In this document: positions 42,401-49,039 of the stretch, one piece after another
Layout of the letters: the number at the start of each line of letters is the position of its first letter
Numbering within the stretch: the stretch's first letter is position 1
Origin: Clostridia bacterium
GTDB taxonomy: Bacteria > Bacillota > Clostridia > Peptostreptococcales > Anaerovoracaceae
NCBI GenBank assembly: GCA_024689865.1
Contig: JAILDA010000064.1
Coordinates: 1 to 49,039, forward strand
Direction of reading: 5' to 3'
Length of the DNA: 49,039 bases
The notes under the pieces: model-generated
The model's database searches: none
Seen by the model: the letters and a program-made list of their open reading frames with translations, nothing else
Told to the model about the DNA's origin: nothing
Translations under genes and position numbers: made by a program

Positions 42401-42936
42401 TCCAGGCCCTGGTCCTGAAGCTCCAGATAGTAATCTTCGCCGAACAGGTCCCTGAACCAGCGCGCCTCTTCCTTTGCGGCTTCGTAATTGCCCTCCAGCA
42501 GTTCGTGCTGCACTTTTCCGGCAAGGCACGCAGACAGGCAGACCAGACCCTCGTGATGCTTTTCCAGCAGTTCGTGGTCTATGCGGGGCTTGTAGTAATA
42601 GCCTTCCTTGTAGGCTATGGACACCATCTTTATCAGGTTCCTGTAGCCGGTCTCGTTCTTGGCCAGAAGCACAAGGTGGTGCTGGTGACGGTCCTTCTGC
42701 GGATCCTTATCGAAACGTGTGCGCGGAGCAACGTAGCATTCGCAGCCGATTATTGGCTTAATGCCGGCCTTCTCCGCCTCTTCGAAGAAGCGCACCGCGC
42801 CGAACATTACACCGTGGTCAGTGATGGCTATCGAATCCATGCCAAGCTCGCGGACCCTGGCCATCAGTTTATCGATGCGGCAGGCTCCGTCCAGAAGGCT
42901 GTATTCGGTATGTACGTGGAGGTGTGTGAATGCCAT
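39418..42936 (-). CDS. dnaE: DNA polymerase III subunit alpha
   Basis: An 1172-residue DnaE replicative polymerase. The N-terminal PHP domain begins [17 protein letters not shown] and keeps its metal-binding His residues. The polymerase core has [16 protein letters not shown], the catalytic PDIDMDFC (two Asp) and the fingers region through [28 protein letters not shown] and [33 protein letters not shown] follow. A helix-hairpin-helix and an OB fold ([33 protein letters not shown], about 995-1027) are near the C-terminus. The short length and lack of a 3'-5' exonuclease domain mark DnaE rather than PolC. It heads the dnaE-pfkA-DUF308-gpmI-srtB series. Confidence 0.97.
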   Translation of the reverse strand: [1172 protein letters not shown]

Positions 42937-42955
42937 CTATGTTCTTTATTCTTTT

Positions 42956-43096
42956 GCGGTTATTATCAGTGCTTACGGACACGCTCCCGCTAACGGGGCC
43001 CCTCCCAGCGGTACTAAGCTCCGTCTTCGCCCGGGGCTCGCCGGTCCCTAAGTACCGGGTTCCCCGATTGTCCGTGCCGCACTGATAATATGCCGC
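42956..43096 (-). other. Large nested hairpin in front of dnaE (element C)
   Basis: Nested pairing reads inwards as follows: GCGG 42956-42959 with CCGC 43093-43096; a perfect 12-base arm TATTATCAGTGC 42961-42972 with 43079-43090; ACGGACA 42975-42981 with 43069-43075; CGGGG 42994-42998 with CCCCG 43062-43066; CGGTACT 43009-43015 with AGTACCG 43051-43057. Read on the minus strand it contains GTACTTAGG, GGCGAAG and TACCGCT in the same order as elements A and B, at different spacings. It begins 20 bases from the dnaE ATG, between a possible TATAAT (43100-43105) and the gene, so it would be in the dnaE leader or a separate small RNA. Confidence 0.72.
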
Positions 43097-43207
43097 CTAA
43101 TTATACATAAATAATATTAATATAATATGTCAGACGTAATATTATATCATAAATATACCGTTAAGCACAGTTGAAGATATCGTGAGGATGCTGTGCTGGT
43201 AATTATG

Positions 43208-44716
43208 CTATAAAACAAGCTGATCGAACTGTTTAAGCAGCGGGAGGATCGTCCGGTAGATGCGGTCCGCGCCGCCGGGGATGTCGCTCTCGACGTTCAT
43301 GGGCATGACGGGGTCGTGCAGGGACTTGCGTATCAGCAGCCAGCCGGCACCGTGGTCTTTGTCGAAGTTTACGCGTACGCCCTCATAGTTAGGCAGCTCC
43401 AGCGAAGCGCCCTCAAGCCCTTTTTCGTTGACCACCAGTTCTATGCGGTCCAGGACGTTCTGAGCGTACTCCGCGAAGTTCTCCGCCTTGATCGCAAACC
43501 TGTATTCCCTGGCTTCCAGCGGGTCCTTAAGACCGTCCAGCAGGCAGGAGATCCCTTTGCCCTGCTTTTTAAGCTGCGCAGCCTTTATTACGATGCGGGT
43601 GGCAAGGTAAGCTCCGTCATCCAGGAACCAGTTCTCCTTCATGGCCGCGTGGCCGGAGGTCTCTATGGCAAGCTGGCAGTCGATGCCGGCCGCGTTAAGC
43701 TCCAGTCCCTTGTTTATAACGTTCTTGTAGCCTCTCTTAAAGCGCAGGTGCTTAAGCCCCAGATCCTTGGTAAGGAACGCTCCCAGCTGGGTGCTGGTTA
43801 TGCTGTCCGTTACCACGGTGGTGCCCGGATGTCCTTCGCTAGCCAGTACGGCGGCAAGAGCCACTATGCGGTTGCGCGCTATCTCGCGTCCGTGTTCGTC
43901 CACGGCGGCAGAGCGGTCCACGTCCGTATCGAATATTATTCCAAGATCAGCGCCGCTCTTCTTAACTGCGGCGCATATGCTCTCCATTGCTTCCTTGTTC
44001 TCGGGGTTGGGAACGTGGTTGGGGAAGGTGCCGTCCGGCTCCAGGAACTGGCTGCCTCTGCAGTCCGCGCCCAGAGGTTCCAGTACTTCAGACACGTAGA
44101 ATCCGCCTGCTCCGTTGCCGGCGTCCACGACTATCTTTATGCCCTCGAGCGGTCTTTTGGCCTCCGACGCGCCAAGTCCGCGGCAGATAAGCCTGCGCAG
44201 GTGAAGAGCGTAGTAGTCCATAAGGAAGTACTTGTAGACCGCAGGTCTTCTGGGCCTCTTGACGGGCAGCAGATCCGCGGCATATTCCACTATTGCGGAT
44301 ATGTCCTTCTTGTCCAGTCCACCGTCTTTTGTAAAGAATTTAAGGCCGTTCCTCTCGCTGGGGAGGTGGCTTGCGGTTATCATCACAGCGCCTTCCGGTT
44401 CTATCTCGTCGTTGAGCGTAGCCATGAACATTGCGGGTGTGGTGGCCATTCCGCAGTCCAGAACGGACACGCCGTATCTGCCGAACGCTTCGCACAGAAG
44501 ATCAAGGATATGGGGGCCGGTGATCCTGGAATCCATTCCTACTGCAATGCCCAGCCTGTCCGGATGCTTTCCGGTCTTTTCGCAGAGCCAGCGCACGAAG
44601 CCTCCGGCAAGGTCCTTTACTGCCTCGTCCGTAAGGTCCACGGGCTTTCCGCCCGGAACTTCCATTGCCACGCCCCGTATGTCGGAGCCGTTCTGAAGAG
44701 CTTTGTAATCTTTCAT
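43208..44716 (-). CDS. Phosphomannomutase/phosphoglucomutase (AlgC/ManB type)
   Basis: A 502-residue alpha-D-phosphohexomutase, distinct from the PgcA-type enzyme at 16421. NGSDIRGVA opens the fold. TASHLPSERNGLKFF is the phosphoserine loop (about 114-128), with LPSER in place of the usual NPxxYN. DTDVDRSAAVD is the metal loop, ETSGH the sugar loop, and GAGWLLIRKSLHDPVMPMNVES the phosphate-binding C-terminal segment. It could serve mannose or glucose phosphates for surface glycans; the substrate cannot be assigned. It follows the flavoprotein gene by 58 bases. A 7-base stem with a long loop (43162-43196 region) lies after its stop. Confidence 0.88.
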   Translation of the reverse strand: MKDYKALQNGSDIRGVAMEVPGGKPVDLTDEAVKDLAGGFVRWLCEKTGKHPDRLGIAVGMDSRITGPHILDLLCEAFGRYGVSVLDCGMATTPAMFMATLNDEIEPEGAVMITASHLPSERNGLKFFTKDGGLDKKDISAIVEYAADLLPVKRPRRPAVYKYFLMDYYALHLRRLICRGLGASEAKRPLEGIKIVVDAGNGAGGFYVSEVLEPLGADCRGSQFLEPDGTFPNHVPNPENKEAMESICAAVKKSGADLGIIFDTDVDRSAAVDEHGREIARNRIVALAAVLASEGHPGTTVVTDSITSTQLGAFLTKDLGLKHLRFKRGYKNVINKGLELNAAGIDCQLAIETSGHAAMKENWFLDDGAYLATRIVIKAAQLKKQGKGISCLLDGLKDPLEAREYRFAIKAENFAEYAQNVLDRIELVVNEKGLEGASLELPNYEGVRVNFDKDHGAGWLLIRKSLHDPVMPMNVESDIPGGADRIYRTILPLLKQFDQLVL

Positions 44717-44774
44717 GATGCTGTCCTTTTCCGCATTTGCGGATCTGATATATTAATGCGCGATCCCTTTCGGA

Positions 44775-45884
44775 TCACTTTTTGTTTATGAAGAAGTTAT
44801 TGAATGTAAAGGCTATTATTCCGCCGAACCACCTGCATCCGACCTTTAATATCAGGAAGGTAATTGGCCGGAGGTAGAAGAGCTTCATCAGGAACCTGGA
44901 AAAGCCATACTTTGCCTTAAGACCGCGCACATAGCTTTTCAGGCGCCCGGGATCCCCTTCCGCTATCGCTTCCGCCGCCAGTTGACCGCTCTTTAGGCCG
45001 TAGCGAAGACCGGAGAGCGTGAACGGATCGCAGGCTCCAAGCGCATCTCCCGCATAGTATATGCAGTCTCCTATTACGGGCTTTCTCAGTCCTATGGGAG
45101 TAAAAGCCGCATGGAGCTGAGGCTTTCCGTCCGGAGCCGCTGCCCGGCCTTCCGCCTCAAGAGCATCCGGGTCGAAACCGGTGGCTCTCAGATATCTTGC
45201 GAAAAGCTCGTGGTAGTCCGCGTCTCTGCGGAACTCGTCCGTTATTCCTGCGTTGGTGATGCCTCCGCAGCTGCTTATCCAGCCGTAGCCCTTGGGCGCT
45301 ATGCCGAAGTGAAGTTCTATGCCGTCCGGACGATCGCTTTTAAAGATCATCTGCATGGCGATGTTCTTTTTTCTGCCCGTGCGGGGATCTTCCGCCTCCT
45401 GCAGCTTACTGCCTATTCCAACGGTGCCGTCCGCAAACACAAGGCTGCCGAATCCCACTGTTATGCTGTCGTTAACAGTTACTGTGCGGGCCGCGGGATC
45501 CACTGCGCTTACGCGGCAGCTCTCCTCTATGGCCACGCCTTTTTCGCGGGCAAGCTTAAAGAACGCGTGATCCAGCTCCACCCTGTCTATCCTGTCGTTG
45601 GTGTAGAGGAAGCGGTTGAGTATCTCCTGGCGCTCCGCGCCGTCGTACCATATCCCGAAGTCCTCTATGAACGAGTAGCGGCAGTCTTCTATGTTAAGGC
45701 CGAAGTTTTCGTACGCCAGCCTGGTCTTGCCGGTTATGTAGCCCGCGCAGCACTTGTCTCTGGGGAACTCGAATCGCTCCAGCACCACAAAGTCCTCCGC
45801 GCCCAGCTTTTTAAGCGTAAGCGCGCATGCAAGCCCTGCCGGACCGGCCCCCACTATTATCGTTTCGTAATGATCCTTAAGCAT
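44775..45884 (-). CDS. Geranylgeranyl-reductase-family FAD oxidoreductase
   Basis: A 369-residue flavoprotein. YETIIVGAGPAGLACALTLKKLG is the FAD-binding Rossmann motif, FPRDKCCAGYIT the family's conserved Cys region, and CIYYAGDALGACDPFTLSGLRYGLKSG the second FAD motif. The C-terminus is hydrophobic (RPITFLILKVGCRWFGGIIAFTF) and may lie on the membrane. Members reduce prenyl chains or other hydrophobic substrates; others are uncharacterised. No clear ribosome site precedes the ATG at 45884, which lies 59 bases after the activase stop; a small GC hairpin (45926-45941) is in that gap. Confidence 0.8.
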   Translation of the reverse strand: MLKDHYETIIVGAGPAGLACALTLKKLGAEDFVVLERFEFPRDKCCAGYITGKTRLAYENFGLNIEDCRYSFIEDFGIWYDGAERQEILNRFLYTNDRIDRVELDHAFFKLAREKGVAIEESCRVSAVDPAARTVTVNDSITVGFGSLVFADGTVGIGSKLQEAEDPRTGRKKNIAMQMIFKSDRPDGIELHFGIAPKGYGWISSCGGITNAGITDEFRRDADYHELFARYLRATGFDPDALEAEGRAAAPDGKPQLHAAFTPIGLRKPVIGDCIYYAGDALGACDPFTLSGLRYGLKSGQLAAEAIAEGDPGRLKSYVRGLKAKYGFSRFLMKLFYLRPITFLILKVGCRWFGGIIAFTFNNFFINKK

Positions 45885-45943
45885 TTACAGTCTTACTTTA
45901 CGGTCCAGATCCCGCATTGCATCCTGCCGCGCCTGCGCGGCCG

Positions 45944-48874
45944 TCAGGCGCTCTTCTCCTTGTCCTTTGCGGCGGAGAACAGGCTGCGGAGCCTTATCGT
46001 TACGGCACCCATGTTGGAGATCTCGTCTATCTTTATCTGCGTGTAGAGCTTGCCGGCGCTTTCCAGTATGGAGCGGACTTCGTCCGTAGTTATAGCGTCC
46101 ACACCGCATCCGAAGGACACCAGCTGCACCAGGTTGATGCGGCTGTCCTTCGGAAGCTGCGCTATGTATTTGGCGGCTGCGTAGAGCCTTGCGTGGTAGG
46201 TCCACTGGTTGCGCACATCCACCGCGAACGGCGCTATGCGGCTGCTGAGGCTGTCTTCGGTTATGACAACGGCGCCGAGCCTGCAGATGAGCGTATCTAT
46301 GCCGTGGTTTATCTCCGGGTCCACGTGGTAGGGCCTTCCGGCAAGGACTATCACCGGCATGTCCTTTTCTTCCGCGATCTTCAAGTACTCGTCCGCTTTG
46401 GCGCGCACCTTTCCGAAGTACTCCGCAAGAGCTGCGTAAGCCTTGTCCGCGGCTGTCTTTATCTGCCCTTTCTTAAGCTCCGGGAAGTAACCGGGAAGGA
46501 TCTTTGAAATGCGGCCGGTGAACTGTTTCCTGTCCGCCAGACTGAGAAAATCGTCTATGAAAGTTATGCCCTTGAAGTCCGCCGTGTTCAGCTTAAGAAG
46601 CTGCGGATAATACGCTACTACCGGGCAGTTGAAGTGGTTTACTCCAAGGCCTTCCTCCGTGTTGTAGCTCATGTTCGGGTAGAAAATTGCGTCCGGCTGC
46701 TGCTGGAGCAGGTACTCCAGATGGCCGTGCATAAGCTTGGCCGGGTAGCAGGCGGTGTCGGACGGTATCGTGTGCTGGCCGCTGAGGTATATCCTTCTTG
46801 TGGAGAACGGCGATACCAGAACGTTGAAGCCAAGCTCCTTAAAGAAGGCATGCCAGAACGGCAGGAGCTCGTAGTTGTTGAGCCCCATAGGTATGCCTAT
46901 GGTCTTCTTCTGCGGGTCGCGGATGTCCGACATCAGCTCGCCCAGAAGCTGCTGCTTGTACTTGTACAGGTCGTAGTGTTCCTTTACGCCCTCGCCTTTT
47001 ATGGGGCGCTCGCAGCGGTTGCCGGCTATGAAGCGCCTGCCGCCGCCGAAATCGTTTATGGTAAGGCTGCAGTTGTTAGTGCACAGACCGCAGCTCGCTG
47101 TCTTTACGTTGTGTACGAAGGCTTCCAGCTGCTCCGCGTTAAGCAGCGCGCCTTTAGAAACTTCCTCGTGCTGCATTGCGTAGAGCGCGGCGCCGTAGGC
47201 ACCCATCAGCGGGGCAAAGGCCGGACGGATGACGTTTGCACCTATCTCCTGCTCGAACGCCCTCAGCACAGAGTCATTTAAGAAGGTTCCGCCCTGAACG
47301 ACTATGTTCTTTCCAAGCGATTCCGCGCTTGCGCAGCGTATCACCTTGTAGAGCGCGTTCTTTACAACGCTTATGGAAAGCCCTGCGGCTATGTCTTCCA
47401 CCGCGGCTCCGTCTTTCTGGGCCTGCTTTACGGAGCTGTTCATGAACACAGTGCAGCGAGAACCCAGATCCACGGGTTTTTTAGCGTAGAGGCCTAGCTT
47501 TGCGAACTCGGCGGATGTGTAGCCGAGCGCTCCCGCAAAGGTCTGCAGGAAGGACCCGCAGCCGGAAGAGCAAGCCTCGTTCAAATAGATGCTGTCTATG
47601 GCGCCTCCTCTTATCTGGAAGCACTTTATGTCCTGCCCGCCAATGTCCAGGATGAAGTCTACCTCCGGACAGAACTTCTTTGCGGCGGTGTAGTGCGCCA
47701 CGGTCTCCACAACGCCCGTGCCTACGCAGAAGGCGTTGCGTATTATCTCCTCGCCGTAGCCAGTTACGGCGGAGCCGAGTATCTTTATCCCCGGATAGTC
47801 CTTGTAGAGCTTTTGAAGGTAGCTCTTTACTATGGGGACCGGGTTGCCGTTGTTAGGAGTATAGAGGGGACGGAAAACGTTGCCTTCCCGGTCCGCAAGC
47901 ACCAGCTTTACTGTTGTGGAACCTGCGTCTATTCCAAGGAACATCTCCAGGTCCGGAGCGCTGATCTCGCTGATCCCTTCGGAGGCTTTCCTGTGCCTTT
48001 CGCAGAAAGCCCCGTACTCTTCCTCGCTCGTGAACAGCGGAGTGCAGGCCGTGTAGCCTTTGCCCATGCTGCGGTTCGCGAGCTTGTCCAGAAGCTGCGG
48101 AACGTCTATCGGCTCCGCGCTTCCTGCCCAGGCGGCGCCCATGGCAACGTAATAGAGCGAGTTCTGAGGACAAGTGCCCTTTGCGTCCAGAACGTCGTCG
48201 AACGCAGCCCTAAGCTGCGGAATGTATGTAAGCGGTCCGCCCAGGTAGAGTATGTTTCCTTTTATGTCCCTGCCCTGAGCAAGACCGGCTATGGTCTGGT
48301 TTACTACCGCGTAGAATATGCTGGCGGCGATGTCTTCTTTTCTGGCGCCCTGGTTGAGCAGCGGCTGGACGTCGGACTTTGCGAAAACTCCGCAGCGGCT
48401 GGCTATGGTATAGAGCTTCTCGTGCTTTGCGGCAAGCGCGTCCATCTCTTCCGTGGGGACCTGCATGAGCGCTGCCATCTGGTCTATGAAGGCGCCGGTG
48501 CCGCCTGCGCAGGTGCCGTTCATGCGCATCTCAAAACCGCCGGTAAGGAAGAGTATCTTAGCATCCTCTCCTCCCAGTTCTATTACGGCGTCCGTGTCCG
48601 GAGCAAGCCTTTTTACGGCTACCCTCTCCGCGTAAACTTCCTGAACGAACGGAAGTCCCATGCTCTCCGCAAGGCCCATGCCCGCGGAGCCGGAGATCGC
48701 AAGCTCGAAAGTCTCTCCGGGGTAGTCCGCAAGGACCTGCCCCAACATCTCCTTAAGGCATTCGTCTATCTTGGAAAGATGCCTAAGATACCTTGCAAAC
48801 AGAAGGCTTCCGTCCTCGCCCAGGACCACGCATTTTAATGTTGTTGAACCTACGTCTATTCCAAGCTTCTTCAT
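45944..48874 (-). CDS. 2-hydroxyacyl-CoA dehydratase activase, double-ATPase form with DUF2229
   Basis: A 976-residue protein with two BcrAD/BadFG-type ATPase domains in tandem. The first starts KLGIDVGSTTLKCVVLGEDG and has TCAGGTGAFIDQMA (Cys122) and SRCGVFAKSDVQ (Cys161), the 39-residue spacing of the cluster-binding Cys pair in HgdC. The second starts GIDAGSTTVKLVLAD (about 318) and has ACSSGCGSFLQTFA and SRCTVFMNSSVKQAQ. A DUF2229-type region follows (about 640-976, IGIPMGLNNYELLPFWHAFFKELGFNVLVSPFS). Such activases use ATP to push one electron into a dehydratase. The ATG overlaps the upstream gene's stop as ATGA. Many relatives carry the dehydratase part in the same chain; here it is separate. 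Confidence 0.88.
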   Translation of the reverse strand: MKKLGIDVGSTTLKCVVLGEDGSLLFARYLRHLSKIDECLKEMLGQVLADYPGETFELAISGSAGMGLAESMGLPFVQEVYAERVAVKRLAPDTDAVIELGGEDAKILFLTGGFEMRMNGTCAGGTGAFIDQMAALMQVPTEEMDALAAKHEKLYTIASRCGVFAKSDVQPLLNQGARKEDIAASIFYAVVNQTIAGLAQGRDIKGNILYLGGPLTYIPQLRAAFDDVLDAKGTCPQNSLYYVAMGAAWAGSAEPIDVPQLLDKLANRSMGKGYTACTPLFTSEEEYGAFCERHRKASEGISEISAPDLEMFLGIDAGSTTVKLVLADREGNVFRPLYTPNNGNPVPIVKSYLQKLYKDYPGIKILGSAVTGYGEEIIRNAFCVGTGVVETVAHYTAAKKFCPEVDFILDIGGQDIKCFQIRGGAIDSIYLNEACSSGCGSFLQTFAGALGYTSAEFAKLGLYAKKPVDLGSRCTVFMNSSVKQAQKDGAAVEDIAAGLSISVVKNALYKVIRCASAESLGKNIVVQGGTFLNDSVLRAFEQEIGANVIRPAFAPLMGAYGAALYAMQHEEVSKGALLNAEQLEAFVHNVKTASCGLCTNNCSLTINDFGGGRRFIAGNRCERPIKGEGVKEHYDLYKYKQQLLGELMSDIRDPQKKTIGIPMGLNNYELLPFWHAFFKELGFNVLVSPFSTRRIYLSGQHTIPSDTACYPAKLMHGHLEYLLQQQPDAIFYPNMSYNTEEGLGVNHFNCPVVAYYPQLLKLNTADFKGITFIDDFLSLADRKQFTGRISKILPGYFPELKKGQIKTAADKAYAALAEYFGKVRAKADEYLKIAEEKDMPVIVLAGRPYHVDPEINHGIDTLICRLGAVVITEDSLSSRIAPFAVDVRNQWTYHARLYAAAKYIAQLPKDSRINLVQLVSFGCGVDAITTDEVRSILESAGKLYTQIKIDEISNMGAVTIRLRSLFSAAKDKEKSA

Positions 48875-49039
48875 GCCTTGCCCTCCTGTTCGCGGGCTAT
48901 CGCAAGCATCAGCTTTATGCGGTTCTCCTGGTTGACCTTGGACGCACCGGAGTCGTAGTCAACGGGGAATATGTTAGCCTTGGGATAGAGCTCGCGCAGC
49001 CTGTGTATGGTGCCTTTTCCTACGATGTGGTTGGGCAGG
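48871..49039 (-). CDS. 2-hydroxyacyl-CoA dehydratase-like protein, C-terminal end only
   Basis: Translation of the reverse strand gives the last 55 residues of a protein that continues past the right edge: it begins PNHIVGKGTIHRLRELYPKA, has YDSGASKVNQENRIKLMLA near the end, and stops with QEGKA. This ending matches the C-terminal segment usually found in large dehydratase/activase fusion proteins (HgdB/DUF2229-related). Its TGA overlaps the ATG of the activase gene, so the pair is translated together. The active-site Cys and cluster ligands lie outside the window, so the function is inferred from the tail and the neighbour. Confidence 0.7.
   Translation of the reverse strand, partial: LPNHIVGKGTIHRLRELYPKANIFPVDYDSGASKVNQENRIKLMLAIAREQEGKA

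Noticed and set aside
45885..45943. A second frame after the activase stop that reads about 20 sensible-looking residues and ends right before the flavoprotein ATG, suggesting a frameshifted activase C-terminus.
   Set aside because: The activase already has a natural charged ending (KDKEKSA), the alternative frame upstream is a shadow, and no slippery sequence is seen. A sequencing error cannot be excluded.

Overview
The window reads as the chromosome of an anaerobic, moderately GC-rich member of the Clostridia (Bacillota). The evidence is Gram-positive gene content (class B sortase, lipoproteins, PBP5-type carboxypeptidase, HrcA/CIRCE-controlled Hsp20, DUF1292 protein), the clostridial GlgC+GlgD pair, a 2-hydroxyacyl-CoA dehydratase/activase system, and tight operons with ATGA overlaps and GGAGG ribosome sites. 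I cannot name a genus. No phage, insertion sequence, CRISPR array or rRNA was seen.

Layout. 1-3050 (minus): nrfA-resB-ccsA, a pentaheme nitrite reductase with its System II cytochrome c maturation proteins; ccsA runs off the left edge. 3277-6718 (plus): cobT-cobU-cobS-cobU-like-cobC, the nucleotide-loop end of cobalamin synthesis. 6802-9606 (plus): trigger-factor-like lipoprotein, DUF1292 protein, FAD dehydrogenase. 9743-14775 (minus): alpha/beta hydrolase, uvrC, dacF, rdgB. 14880-27944 (plus): pgi, a phospho-sugar mutase, then glgB-glgP-glgC-glgD-glgA and a GH13 amylase-type enzyme, together a route between fructose-6-P, glucose-1-P and glycogen. 28251-28694: Hsp20 in an AT-richer patch. 28822-30009 (minus): small unknown protein and a rhodanese/cyclophilin-like lipoprotein. 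30126-30199: tRNA-Gly(CCC). 30278-32797 (minus): zinc-ribbon membrane protein and ferredoxin-type aldo/keto reductase. 33031-34482 (plus): Orn/Lys/Arg decarboxylase. 34605-42936 (minus): dnaE-pfkA-DUF308 protein-gpmI-srtB, mixing replication, glycolysis and the cell surface. 43208 to the right edge (minus): 2-hydroxyacyl-CoA dehydratase-type protein (partial), double-ATPase activase, geranylgeranyl-reductase-type flavoprotein, phosphohexomutase.

The most novel signal is non-coding. Two intergenic regions (about 12635-12826 and 16177-16356) hold the same structured element: a 65-nt core hairpin of identical length with a nearly invariant 22-nt loop and compensatory base changes, enclosed by outer arms that differ completely in sequence between copies yet pair with themselves. 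A third large nested hairpin in front of dnaE (42956-43096) shares short motifs and may be a divergent relative. This looks like an undescribed structured RNA or hairpin repeat family. Secondary points of interest are a second, degenerate CobU-like protein in the cob operon, nrfA without nrfH, a two-gene version of the dehydratase/activase, and a sortase in a dnaE-pfkA-gpmI operon.
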